Positions 48,084-59,500 of a stretch of 64,000 bases of DNA are shown in pieces. Numbering within the stretch: position 1 is the stretch's first letter; every line of letters starts with the position of its first letter. The stretch is from CAYXZQ01 sp963717515. GTDB taxonomy: Archaea; Nanobdellota; Nanobdellia; Woesearchaeales; DSVV01. The stretch covers positions 930,001 through 994,000 of the forward strand of contig OY970338.1 in the NCBI GenBank assembly GCA_963717515.1, given 5' to 3'. The notes beneath the pieces were generated by a model. The model was not told where the DNA came from and did not search any database. It saw only the letters and a program-made list of their open reading frames with translations. A program made the translations under genes and the position numbers.

Positions 48084-50429
48084 TCAGCACCCGACTTTCC
48101 ACTCGGCAATTGCAATCATAAGCTCATGGATTCCCACATCGCCGGATTTCCAGCCTGAGATATATTGGATAAGTTCATCAGTCGATACAACACCGTCGGC
48201 AGGATCAGAATCTGCATCTGAACTGCATGCCGGACCAGCCCCCTGATAGAACAGATCCGATATCTCTGATGAGGAAAGTGCCCTGTTGTAGATACGGACA
48301 TCGTCGATCCTGCCTTCAAACTCATGATGAGGTGAAAGCAGACCCCCTATGAATACATGTGATGTGGTGTCATCAATAAAAGTTCCCGCGCCGGTGTCAT
48401 CTGTGTCATCTATCCCGTCCAGATAAAATCTTGTTGTCTGATCATCATAGACGAATACGACATGATACCACTTCCCTGCAGCCAGGGCCGTGCTGCCATG
48501 GGCTTCGGACCACCCGTTCCCATTCTCCACGCATATCCTGTCATCAGTGCAGACTTCAAAGATAAACCCCTTGCCGTTCACTGTTTTCTGTACCGTCCCT
48601 TCATAGTGGCCCAGCGCCGAAGGCAATGTGTCAAGATTGACCCATGCCGCTATGGACATGCTTCCGCTGGCAATGAAGTCCAGAGAGGGATCATTCCCGG
48701 CATCGACATAATCATCGACACCATCAAAGCTTAATGCATGGGTCCCTGTTTTTCCTGTTGTCCAAGCAGGCCCGTTTTTCAGAATTCCATCATTGCCATT
48801 CCCTGATGAGTCATGAGCTAATGTTCCGCTGCCTTCATCCAGGTTCCAGTAGGATATCGGGTCTGCCTGTGACTGGACAGTACAGGAACTTCCATCCCAT
48901 GTAAAACCGGCATTGCAGTGGTACTGGCATTTTGTCGTCGTATCTGTCGCTGAAAAAACCCAAGGTTTGTCCGTAGTCAGGTCAATGCTCTCTTCTGAAT
49001 CATAAGCAACTGCATCCGATGGGACCTGCCCTGTGCATGAGTATGTCTGCGCAGGGGATGCCCTGTCCAGGTAGAGGACAGCATCACCTGAAAAAGGCGG
49101 GTTGAATGTATGGGAGCTCACTGTCATGGTACCTGATTCGATGATAGAGTTCGTCCTCGGGTTAAACCATTCGTAATCATAATCGCCGTATTCGACATCA
49201 GCTGTGAAGCTCCCTGAGCCGGGCTGGTATATCAGGTATTGCTCGCCGGAGTTTACCAGGCAGTATCTTGTCGAGCAGTCACTGGATCTTTCAGAAGGAA
49301 AAGTGCGGGCAAGGTCCAGTTTTATTGAATATTCCACCGTGCTCCCTAATGCATTCCTGATAGGGTCAGTGACAGGATCAATCGACCCATAACATTCAAA
49401 TGTTGGAACATTTGAATCATAGCAGTCCATGAGGATGGGATTGTTGCCCCTGACAAAAGTCTTCCATATCCATCGCCTGCCTTCATCAAAATTATCCCAC
49501 AGCTCAAAATTTCCCCATAGATGGTCCACGTCATTTATTATCACTTTTCCGCTGTACGATGCAGGACCCCCTTCTTTGTAGTCGTCTGTGCTTGTTGCTG
49601 GCTGTCCCCAGGTCGAAAGTGATGTGGGCGATACCCAATCAGCTGGGCTGTCCAGCACCCAGTCCAGGTACAGCTGGCCTGACCAGCCGTCTGATGTGAT
49701 GCCTACCAGGTGTTGAAGCGGTTTGCCTGCCTCATAGGATTTGACATAATCGACCATATCATACTGCCAGAAACGGCTCTCGGTGAATTCCGCCTCATTG
49801 CCTATCTCCCATATGATGTTGTCAAGGTCATTCAGGGAATCTATCATCTTGTTGACGAACTGATGCTGGATTGCAAGCGCTCCAGGGTCGGTAGTATAAA
49901 AAGTGTTTCCGTCTGTCGTGCTGAAAGCGTCAGCAAGCTCTGGGTTGATATTGTTATTCGGGTTCCATGCCATGTTGCTCCAGCCTGATGTGCTCATAGC
50001 GATGAGAGAGCCGAAAAACATGACAGAGCAGTATATGCCTCTCTCCTGGAGCTTCTCTATCCTTCCATGCAGCATGTCAAAATATGCCTGGTTGTATGAT
50101 GTCATGTCGAATTTCCCGCCTACCTGGTTCCAGGGCTTCGGGTAATTGTTCGCCCATCCTGTCCACAGCCTTGTATAGGTATAATTATGCTCCTGCATCC
50201 AGTCGAGGAACTCGTCGAACTCCTCGTCAGTCATCTGGGGGTTGTTGTCATTGTAGTGGATGTTATACCAGATATGGCTTCCTGCAAGATAAACTATGTT
50301 GCCCTGGCTGTCCTGGAAATACCTCGGGTTGTCAGGGCTGACTGTGAGCGGGCCGGATGTTGGCTCGGCAAATGCCATGGCTGACAAAATAATCAAAAAT
50401 CCCAGAAAAAGGGCTGCACCTCTTATCAT
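48084..50429 (-). CDS. Secreted glycoside hydrolase-like protein with LamG and C-terminal dockerin-like domain
   Basis: A 781-residue exported protein. Residues 1-21 are a signal peptide. Residues 30-460 look like a DUF4038/apiosidase-type TIM-barrel hydrolase (YLAGSHIWYNIHYND; LWTGWANNY), with the catalytic acid/base pair NE at 211-212 in IIWEIGNEAEF. A Cys-containing spacer (CQYHCNAGFTWDGSSC) and a LamG/concanavalin-like domain (about 530-725; FDGVDDYVDAG, RIDDVRIYNRAL) follow. The last 45 residues, DADSDPADGVVSTDEL onward, end WKVGC and match the end of the next gene. It probably degrades or modifies a polysaccharide outside the cell. TATA-like attaata about 26 bp upstream. Confidence 0.8.
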   Translation of the reverse strand: MIRGAALFLGFLIILSAMAFAEPTSGPLTVSPDNPRYFQDSQGNIVYLAGSHIWYNIHYNDNNPQMTDEEFDEFLDWMQEHNYTYTRLWTGWANNYPKPWNQVGGKFDMTSYNQAYFDMLHGRIEKLQERGIYCSVMFFGSLIAMSTSGWSNMAWNPNNNINPELADAFSTTDGNTFYTTDPGALAIQHQFVNKMIDSLNDLDNIIWEIGNEAEFTESRFWQYDMVDYVKSYEAGKPLQHLVGITSDGWSGQLYLDWVLDSPADWVSPTSLSTWGQPATSTDDYKEGGPASYSGKVIINDVDHLWGNFELWDNFDEGRRWIWKTFVRGNNPILMDCYDSNVPTFECYGSIDPVTDPIRNALGSTVEYSIKLDLARTFPSERSSDCSTRYCLVNSGEQYLIYQPGSGSFTADVEYGDYDYEWFNPRTNSIIESGTMTVSSHTFNPPFSGDAVLYLDRASPAQTYSCTGQVPSDAVAYDSEESIDLTTDKPWVFSATDTTTKCQYHCNAGFTWDGSSCTVQSQADPISYWNLDEGSGTLAHDSSGNGNDGILKNGPAWTTGKTGTHALSFDGVDDYVDAGNDPSLDFIASGSMSIAAWVNLDTLPSALGHYEGTVQKTVNGKGFIFEVCTDDRICVENGNGWSEAHGSTALAAGKWYHVVFVYDDQTTRFYLDGIDDTDDTGAGTFIDDTTSHVFIGGLLSPHHEFEGRIDDVRIYNRALSSSEISDLFYQGAGPACSSDADSDPADGVVSTDELIQYISGWKSGDVGIHELMIAIAEWKVGC

Positions 50430-50468
50430 ATCCTAATGAGTGGTACAGGTGATATTAATAATTATTGC

Positions 50469-53036
50469 TCAGCATCCGCTCTTCCATTCGCCGATCGCCT
50501 GCATCAGATCAGATATTCCGACATTGCCTGTTTTCCATTCATTTATATAAGCAATAATTTCATCAATCTCAACATCCCCATCAGTATCTCTGTCTGCATT
50601 TCCACAATAGCTTCCAGAAAAACCTACCAGTTCCATTGTCCTGAATGCATTTGTGTCTGTGTTGAATTCTCCTGTGCCTTTCCAGAACAGGGAGATGTCA
50701 GGATTCCCTCCATCATCATCATTGAGCTGGTATGCAATTCCCATCTGATGATTGTTTGATGGAGTGATACCTATAGTCGACCAGGGGATTGCAATTTCCA
50801 GAGTATATCCAGATGAAGTTGTCCTCTTCCCTATCTGTATTGTCGAATCCCATCCCTTTGACTTTGTATCATGCACCCTTCCGTCGCTTGAGAACATCAG
50901 GTTGTTGTCATGTGCCTGGTATGCTGAAACAGTATTCTTTATGCCTTCAAGATATATCTCAACACCATCATCCCGCCAGAGCTCGCCTTCAGGAGAGTCG
51001 CTTATGATTTTATCATCCCTGACATCCATGAAGAAGTAGATATTTTCCTTGTCCCAGATTGAGCGGACTGATAGTGATGCGTCTGACAGACCTGGCAGAG
51101 ATGCAGTACTTGGATATTGTCCATCATTATTATCCCTGTCCAGAATCACAACAAATGCATCCTTCCAGCCAGCCTCATCTGCAACACCATCAAGAGTAAC
51201 AAGATCTGATGTGAAATTTGAAGTGGGATCTCCGGTCGGTTGCGATTGGCACGCACGCATGACCTGTTTCTGGGTATCTGCAGAGCAGCCAGCCGAGTCA
51301 TGGCAGGCTTCTGTGCAGGTCTTCTGGTCATCCACACACGCACTGCAATCAGTGTCTGTGCATGACCAGGTTGGAGTGCAGACGACCTGGCCGTATTCAA
51401 TAGCTCCGATGTCTGGTGCAGAGCCAGAGAATGGAAGACCTACATCCCCACCGCCATCAATGGCATCTGATGGAGGTTGCAATGCATAGCTTCCGTAATT
51501 CTTGCCTCCCAGGTTTATTATATTTGGATTAGTTTTGATCGTGTTGGTGTCTTGAACACCTAAAGCTGAATCATGGTAGTTGTTGAAGAATAAGTTATGG
51601 TCGACAATGACTTTGCTTATTGTTCCCTTGATCCATACTCCGTCGCTGTTTGTATCCATGACAATGTTGTTCTTGACATTGATGTCCTTAAGTACACTAG
51701 GTCCTGCATTGTCCTGCTGGAACAGATAAATCGATCCGGTGGCCTTTTCACCGCTTCTGCCGACCACCACATTGTTGTAGATGTCCATATTCCGGATAGT
51801 GTTTGTTGAAGAGCTGTATTGCGGGCCCCATGCCTGGACGACTATCGCCTGCCCTGCAGTCCCATACAGGACATTGTTGCGGACTGTCGTATGTTCCCTT
51901 ATCCAGTTTACATTGCGCGACGCCCCTCCGTTGCCGATGTCAAGCCCGATGGTCCCTGCCCCATATATCAGGTTGCTTTCCAGGAGGCCATACGACTGCT
52001 CCATGAACTCAATGCCTATGTCATGCCCGTAAGGCGCTCTGCCCTCTGGATAGATTATGGTATTGTCACGGACAGTGGTCTCCTTGCCCCAGGTGATTGA
52101 GAATCCTGCATCGGCTGTGTTGTTATAGATCTCGCAGCCGTCTCTCATGACCCATATCTCGATTGGAAAGGTTGATCTTCTCGCATTGGAGTCTGCCAGC
52201 CCTGAATAGAGTGAGCCCATTTCCATCACATTGTTGTAGATATCAACATTCCAGAATATTGCCGGAACACCCACTATAGGCTGCCCGAGGCTGGATTTGC
52301 TGTCAAAGTAATTATCATGGATGGATGAGTCTTTGAGGTGAAAGACCGACACTGCAGGGGAGATGTAATCAGCGATGGTTGTGCTCTTCCAGCCGCAATT
52401 GATTATATCATTATGGTCTAGCTCAAAATCTATGACAGGATCAGCAGGCCAATTGGCATCAAGGTTTGTGTCTGTCCCTGGCTGTTGGCTGTCTGCAGGC
52501 CATATGTCATAGTAGCTCAGCCCGTCTGCAGCAGTCCCTTTCACCTTCACTCCATTTGCCCAGCCCCCTGTGAAATCCTGGATCCTGCAATGATGGATCC
52601 TGACACCATTCCTGTTCTCGATCGATATCCCGTATCGTGCCTTGTTGGCACCATCGATGCCTTCGATAGTGAGATATGAAATCTCCTGGTCACCTGCAGA
52701 TCCTGGACTGGAAAGCATCTGGATGAAAGGGTCCCATCCTGAGCCTATGTCTGAGCTTGGCTTGAGGATCACTTTGTTGTAATCTTTGCTTGTAGAAGTC
52801 ATGCTCACTCCCTCAGGCACTGATATCCTGTTCTCGACATATGTCCCGTCACCAATAGATACAACATCACCAGAGCCTGCCCTCTGCTCGACAGCGTATT
52901 CGACATGCCTGCATGGAGCATCTGAGCTTCCGCATGATGCTGAATCAATGCCTGTCGTGCTGACGAATATTGCTCCAGAGACAGAACTGCAAAATATTAC
53001 CAGTAATATTGTAAAAATCACTCCCTTTTTAATCAT
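50469..53036 (-). CDS. Secreted beta-helix protein with CBM9-like domain and dockerin-like end
   Basis: An 855-residue exported protein (start ATG 53036). Signal peptide residues 1-22. Residues 25-550 are a right-handed parallel beta-helix (many NNVVG, NNTIR-like turns), the fold of polysaccharide lyases and surface adhesins. A Cys-rich spacer (CTPTWSCTDTDCSACVDDQK) leads to a CBM9-like carbohydrate-binding domain (about 610-800; LDGVADEAGWKDA, WRDDGVEIYLEG). The last 43 residues, ADRDTDGDVEIDE onward, end WKSGC. TATA-like attaata about 28 bp upstream fits a leaderless start. Confidence 0.8.
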   Translation of the reverse strand: MIKKGVIFTILLVIFCSSVSGAIFVSTTGIDSASCGSSDAPCRHVEYAVEQRAGSGDVVSIGDGTYVENRISVPEGVSMTSTSKDYNKVILKPSSDIGSGWDPFIQMLSSPGSAGDQEISYLTIEGIDGANKARYGISIENRNGVRIHHCRIQDFTGGWANGVKVKGTAADGLSYYDIWPADSQQPGTDTNLDANWPADPVIDFELDHNDIINCGWKSTTIADYISPAVSVFHLKDSSIHDNYFDSKSSLGQPIVGVPAIFWNVDIYNNVMEMGSLYSGLADSNARRSTFPIEIWVMRDGCEIYNNTADAGFSITWGKETTVRDNTIIYPEGRAPYGHDIGIEFMEQSYGLLESNLIYGAGTIGLDIGNGGASRNVNWIREHTTVRNNVLYGTAGQAIVVQAWGPQYSSSTNTIRNMDIYNNVVVGRSGEKATGSIYLFQQDNAGPSVLKDINVKNNIVMDTNSDGVWIKGTISKVIVDHNLFFNNYHDSALGVQDTNTIKTNPNIINLGGKNYGSYALQPPSDAIDGGGDVGLPFSGSAPDIGAIEYGQVVCTPTWSCTDTDCSACVDDQKTCTEACHDSAGCSADTQKQVMRACQSQPTGDPTSNFTSDLVTLDGVADEAGWKDAFVVILDRDNNDGQYPSTASLPGLSDASLSVRSIWDKENIYFFMDVRDDKIISDSPEGELWRDDGVEIYLEGIKNTVSAYQAHDNNLMFSSDGRVHDTKSKGWDSTIQIGKRTTSSGYTLEIAIPWSTIGITPSNNHQMGIAYQLNDDDGGNPDISLFWKGTGEFNTDTNAFRTMELVGFSGSYCGNADRDTDGDVEIDEIIAYINEWKTGNVGISDLMQAIGEWKSGC

Positions 53037-53046
53037 TATCAATATT

Positions 53047-53574
53047 TCAATGAGATGTACTATTAATATTTTGCCCAGCAGCTGACTTTTTCTTTACCCT
53101 GAAATTTACTGTCGCGACAGTCTTGCGGTCCCTCTTTATGATTTCAGCTATCTCCTTATCACTGAAATTTCTCTTTAAGATCATCACAATTGATTCCAAG
53201 ATGCTCAACTTGTCATCAAAGGAATCTATGGGCATGTCATGCTTTGATTCCCTCACAACCAATCTTTCAGGTTGCTTCTTTTTTGCATTCCTGTATGTTA
53301 TCCAGATGTTCTGAGGCGAGCGCTTAAGTGATAATGCAATCTTTTTGTTGCTGTAATCCAGCTCCTCCCTTAGGTATTTCACAATCGCCTCCAGGGAACT
53401 GAGCCTCCTGTTGAATATGGACAGGGGTATCTTTATCTCTTCCGGACCCCTGAGCTGCCTTATGAATAGATCTATCAGCTGCCCTTTTTCAAGCTTCCTT
53501 ATGTATTGCCTGAGGATATCCCTGTCCTTCATCCTTCCTGCCATGGGCCGGGCGTCATCCTGGGGCATCATCAT
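53047..53574 (-). CDS. Tandem helix-turn-helix DNA-binding protein
   Basis: A 175-residue protein with two homologous HTH repeats: LSSLEAIVKYLREELDYSNKK then IALSLKRSPQNIWITYRNAK, and LSILESIVMILKRNFSDKE then IAEIIKRDRKTVATVNFRVK. The repeats resemble sigma-factor region-4 or homeodomain-like HTH units. I place the start at ATG 53574 (GTG at 53583 is possible). It follows the giant LamG gene at once and may control it or the neighbouring surface genes. The family is familiar to me only as an archaeal hypothetical. Confidence 0.65.
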   Translation of the reverse strand: MMMPQDDARPMAGRMKDRDILRQYIRKLEKGQLIDLFIRQLRGPEEIKIPLSIFNRRLSSLEAIVKYLREELDYSNKKIALSLKRSPQNIWITYRNAKKKQPERLVVRESKHDMPIDSFDDKLSILESIVMILKRNFSDKEIAEIIKRDRKTVATVNFRVKKKSAAGQNINSTSH

Positions 53575-53575
53575 C

Positions 53576-56500
53576 CTATCCACTGTACCCAGCCTCCATC
53601 ACTATTGTCGATGATTTTGCGCCCTTCGGCTCGTTCGGCGGGACCTTTATGCCTATGTCTATCTCGACGGAATCATTTCCTGTGAAATTTAGGTATGCGA
53701 CTGCAAGCCTTGCCTGGGCGATGGTCGTTCCGTCCACGTGTGCCCATGAAACCTGCGAGAGAGGCCAGGCGCATGCGTTAGTCTCTGTTGAATTGTCTGC
53801 CTTGAATGTGAAATACTGCGTATCGAGGGGCTCAGAGTCCCAGAGCGCGTCCTGGGCATAGATGCTGATGTTCAGCCTGACATTGCCATCGTTCTCTATG
53901 AGGAACGGCGGGGGGCTGTCATCTGTCGTGTCGTTTATATCATTGAGGGATAGCTGGCCGAAATTGACTGTGCCGGAAAGAGTGATCATGCTTGTCGAAA
54001 GGATGGAGAAGTTCCATGTCTCGCTGTACGACGACCACTGCTCGCCGTCATAGACGCGCACAGACCAGTTGTACCATGAGTCGATGTCAAGGTCGATTGA
54101 CGGTGTGTAGTTCGTATCTGTTGTGTTTGCAGTCAGATTTTTGACATCACAGCTCAGCGGAGAACTGCATGTCATCCTCTGGATGAAGATTTCAAAGAGT
54201 AGAGAATCATCCTCAGGATCAGTGGTGTTTGTAAAATTGAAATTCGGCCGGCGATTGAGAAGAGTGTTGTTGCCGTGCTCCGGCCAGATCAGGGAGACAT
54301 TGTCAGGTCCGTAATTGGATAATTCGACAGTGCTTGAATTCTTCCAGTAGCTGTAGAGCGAGCCGTCGAATGCCCGCGCTGAGCAGGTGATGTTGTAATG
54401 CTTCAGGAAACCGGACGGATAGTCATCAGTGAAGCACCATGTGTTGTTTGTGCAGGACACTGTCGTGTCCCAGGTGTTGATGTTCGAGCCGTTCACCCAC
54501 CAGGTGAACGACACATTGATGTTCGATGATTCATTGTCTATCGGCTTTGAAGAGCAGTTGAATGTCGAATTGAAGTATGCGGTCGTGGGCGTGATGTTGG
54601 TTTGGTTGATGATGGGCGCAGTATTTGTCTCAGAATAATTCAACTCGAACCACCACACATCAGACTCAGCAGATGAGCTTCCGTCGCTGACATTCCCTTT
54701 CCAGTAATACCTTCCTGACTGGAGTTGGTATATTTCCTGTATCTCTGTAGCTGAGAGTGAGCGATTCCAGATAGCGACTTCGTCAATAGAGCCATTGAAG
54801 AAGTCTTCTGGTGAATTGTCATTGTATCGCCCGATGTCTTTGCTGTCAATCCATGCAGAAATCTCATCAAGCCATTCTGTCTTGTCAAACTCATTACTGA
54901 ATGTTTGATTAACAAACACTCCATTCACATACAACTTAGGCTCGACTGCATCCTGGGTGAGAGCTACATGAACCCACTCGTTTGTAGGCATATCAGAATC
55001 AGTGTCAAGAATCCAATGATTGGTAGTGCATCTAATTAGATGGCCTCTTAACTTACCACTATTGATTTCAAAAACAAGGGATGATGGGAAGCACGGACTA
55101 ATTGTATTGGTAGAACTGAAGCTAAATATGGCTTTTTGACCTGTATTATCATTGATGTAAACCCAGGCAGCAAGAGTACCTTGCAATGATTCCCCAACTG
55201 AATCAATGTCAATGAAATCATCACTACCGTCAAACTCAAACGCGCCCCCAAACTGACCACTAGAAATATTAAATGATGGACAGGTTCCTCCAGAACATGT
55301 CCCGTTGTTCCCCATCCCTGTCCAATCATACACATTCGTATCGCTCTCCCCGACTGACGAGTCATTGTCGAAGTGCATCAATAAGACCATCCCATCCTGC
55401 ACAGACAGAGGCATTGAGGTCAAATTATAATTAATCTCCTCGCCGTCAGTCAGGTCTTCGCCTGAATACAGGAGCTTGTACCTGCCTTTGTCATTCAATC
55501 GTTTGACTTCCTGTGCAGAGAGAGAGCGGTTGTAGATTGCGACCTCATCTATCGAACCCGTGAAACCATGGCCATTATTGGCCATTCCAATCATGAGGTC
55601 GTTTGAACTCACTGGTAAACCTAGATATGCTGCCGTGCTAGTAGGGCTATTTGGGTCTTCTTTGCCATTGATATAGAGCCGCAATCCGTCAGCTTTACCC
55701 GATATCATAGTGATGGCTATATGGATCCATTCATCCGCCATTGCTGAATGATTTGCTCCTTCAATCCTGATTTGATTAGAATTAATATCCCTTGAATGAA
55801 AACTGAATATTTCGTCTCGGCCTGAAACCCATCCACCTAGATCATACCACAATAGAGACTCATTTACTCCTTCATCATTAAACTGCCCCAATATCACATG
55901 GTCAGAATCAAGATCTGCAAGATTGACCCAAGCAGAAATTGAAAATTCCTGCAAACCTGCAATCGCATCGATTGGCAATGTAAAATTATCCTCTCCGTCA
56001 AACTCGTAGGAAGCTTTGAATCTTCCATATGCAGTTAAATTTGGACAGGTATTAACAGAGCAGGTTCCGCTATTTCCGTTCCCACTCCAGTCATAGATGA
56101 AAGTATCATTCTCGCCGACAGACGAGTCGTTGTCGAAATGCCAGAGCCCCACAAGCCCTGTCTCGTCGCTTGCGTTGATTTCATCAGAATAATAGCCGTA
56201 AAGCCTTGCTGTCAAATTGTCGTCGTCTGCATCGTGGACAGTCGCATTGAGGACGACGGAAGATTCATTGACTGTCGATGCATTGGGCGGCCGGTTCAGT
56301 GTGATGTTCGGCGGAGTACCGTAATATACTGCACCTGCCTGCATACCGGAAGTGTACGACCCGCCGTAAGTTGCATTCACCAGCAGGTCCCTGTATCCGT
56401 AAGAGAAATCAGGGACAGTCACGTTTGTCTGCCAGCCGACGCCGGCATTGAAGGAAGTGACGGTCCTGTCTCCGTAAGTATCATATGCGATGCCGAAAAT

Positions 56501-59500
56501 TCCGTAATGATGTCCCGATGATGAACCTGTGGGGACTGTGTTGTCCGGTGTGATATCCCCTGGAAACACGATATAAGACCCAGTATTAGGAAGATAATCC
56601 GGGCAGTCAGAATCGCGATCCCTGGCAATTGTCAGACCACCTGGAGATGCCATGCCTACATAATAAGTCGAACCAAGAGTCAGCTCAAATGGGGCACTGT
56701 AATCTACATAAGTCCAGCCGACCCTCCCTGTGCCGTGGACAGTATTATCTGAGCCGGAAATGGCTGCTCCGCCCGAAGTATAGAACCTTATCGGCAGGGA
56801 TTCTGTCGGGCCGAAATTGGAGACTGACTGATAGAAATAGAACCTGGAGACATTCACCGTCCCGGAACCTGGTATTGTCCATTGGCTGTAGGCCTCAATC
56901 TGGCTGCTATAATCATAACCAGAGCAGCTTACAGGTATCTGGATATCTTCACTTCCATTGACCCCGTAATAAAGCAGAGGACTAGCAAGGACTCCACCTA
57001 CATAAACATCACCTATTTCGACTCCGCTTGTCACATTGTCGCCGTCTTCGGTGAAATTGAAAGTTACTGTCATATTGTCTCCGCCGGATACCCTGACCGG
57101 GGCCGATGTCGTCGGGTCTGTTATTCTCAGAGCATACAGCGGCTCCTTGTCGAACTGCCACACGTCTGATTCTTCAGAATTTGTCCCGTCTGTGATATTG
57201 CCCTTCCAGTAATACCTGCCATTCTGGAGCTGGTAGAGATTCTTGACCTCGGATGCGGAGAGTGACCGGTTCCAGATTGCCACTTCGTCGATAGTACCAT
57301 TGAAATATCCCCAGCCCTCCCCCTGACGGTGGAAAGCACCTATCTCGAAAAAGTTGTTAAAGCTTCCAACATTCAATATATCAGCAATGAAATCCGAATC
57401 TGACCCTGTCCCTCCGCTTGCATTGAAAGAGGTGCTAAGTTCATTTCCGTCTGCATATATCTTCACCCTATTGGTTCCATCAGCTGTAAAGACAATAAAA
57501 TGCCATTTGTTGTCAGCTACATAAAAATTTGCCTCGACAAGAGGCCAGCTGCCACTTGGAGGGGATTTCCATACCTGGGTTATATGCCCATCCCCGATAT
57601 ACCATTCCATCAGTGAAGTTATGGATTCTGTTGTGGAATAGCTTGCGATGTCGACTCCTGATGATGAGCCTGTCTTTATCCATGCAGACAATGTTCCTGT
57701 ATTGAGATCGTCAAAAGGGTTGTCTGCTGCTGTCCTGATAAAATCATCAATCCCATCAAATTCATACGTTCCGCCAAACTTGCCTCCCGAGATGTTCCAT
57801 GCAGGCAGAGTGCATGTACCATTACACATCACTGTCCCGTTGTTGCCGTTCCCTGACCAGTCATAGACATGAGTATCGCTCTCCCCGACAGACGAATCAT
57901 TGTCGAAGTGCATGAGCAGCACCATGTCCTTCTGCACTGATAGCGGCATCGCTGTCAGGTTGTAGTCTATCTCCTCGCCATCAGTTAGACCGGACCCTGA
58001 ATACAGCAGCTTGTCTCTTCCTCTGTCGTAAAACGAGAGGATTTCCTGGGATGAGAGGGGCCTGTTCCAGAGCGCGAATTCATCAAGCCTGCCTTTGAAG
58101 AAGTTGCCCGGCACCCCGTTGACCAGCCTTATACCCAGGAAGTTTTGTCCGACTACACCCACATTTGCGCCGCTTGCAGTAGAATTTGACATCTGCCCGT
58201 TCACATACAATGTCTGCTTCCCGTTGTCATAGTTCCAGACAAAATAACTCCACTTGTATTGAGGGATGGAACCTGTCCTGACCTGAGTATAAGTGCTATC
58301 GCCGGCATTATCCGCTACAACCTCTATATGGTCCGTCCTCCAAAGCGCCATTGCCTGCCATGTCGGGCAAGACAGGTTGCCCTGCAGGAAAATCCTCGAC
58401 CAGCTGGCCGGGCTTTCAGGATATACCCAGAATGACACTGAGAATGTCTGGCCCAGCATGCAGCCTCCCGAGATGTTGACATAATCGTCCATGCCGTCAA
58501 AATCGATGGACTTGTCGAACTTTCCAGATGCATATTTTTCATAGTTCACGACGAGGCGCGGGGCATTGCTCGGATCTCCGTTGTATGATACAGCAGTCCT
58601 GTGCCCTGTCCCGTTGATGATTATCGCAAGGGAGTTGCCGGATGACCATCCTTCCCTGTCCACGATCTCCTGGGTAATCGGTGATATGTCAGGAGACCCC
58701 TGCTTGCTGCCGATTGTGTCCCATGCCGGTATGTTATCCCAGTCGACCGACTCGGTTGTCTTGGTCCTTCCAGTTATATCATAATCAGGGCTTCCGACTG
58801 TCGAGAATGTTGCAGCGTTGTCAGTATCATCACCCCAAAAGATGATGCTGGTCGCACCGGAATCAGCCTCATCGACAGTGAATTCGATATGAGCGTCTGT
58901 GATCTTCGCACCTTGAGGTATGTCCACACCCTGGAACCTCATCCCAACTTCCTGGAGCGTCGCTCCATCACTGATAAGCTCAAGATCAGAGCTGGTTATG
59001 CCTGTCTCGCCTGTGCCCAGGTTCTCTTCAGCATCGTCAGAACTCTGGTTGACATAGATGGAGACAGGCGCGATTTCCCCATCATGGCCATTCCCGCTCC
59101 AGTCATAGATGAACGTGCCGTTCTCGTCTTCCGAGCTGTCGTTGTCGAAATGCATGAGCATGACAAGCCCGTCCTCTTCAGTCGGGTCTATCTCGTCGGT
59201 GTAGCGGCCATAAAGCCTTGCAATATTGGAACTGTTTGCGGAATCAGAGACAGTTGCATTCAGCAGAACAGACATTGCATCGACTGACGAAGCATTCTCT
59301 GGTGAATTGAGCGCTATTTCGAATCCACCCATGATGTCGATATATCTCTGTTCTGTCTGGTACCAGTTATCGATGAAATCAGCAGCAAATGCCTGGTATG
59401 CATATGTTCCACTGTCCAACCCTTCAACAGGGCTCTTTGACTGGTTGATGAAAAACGACCATTTGCCTGTACCATACTTGTTCAGGTTGCTCATGTACAA

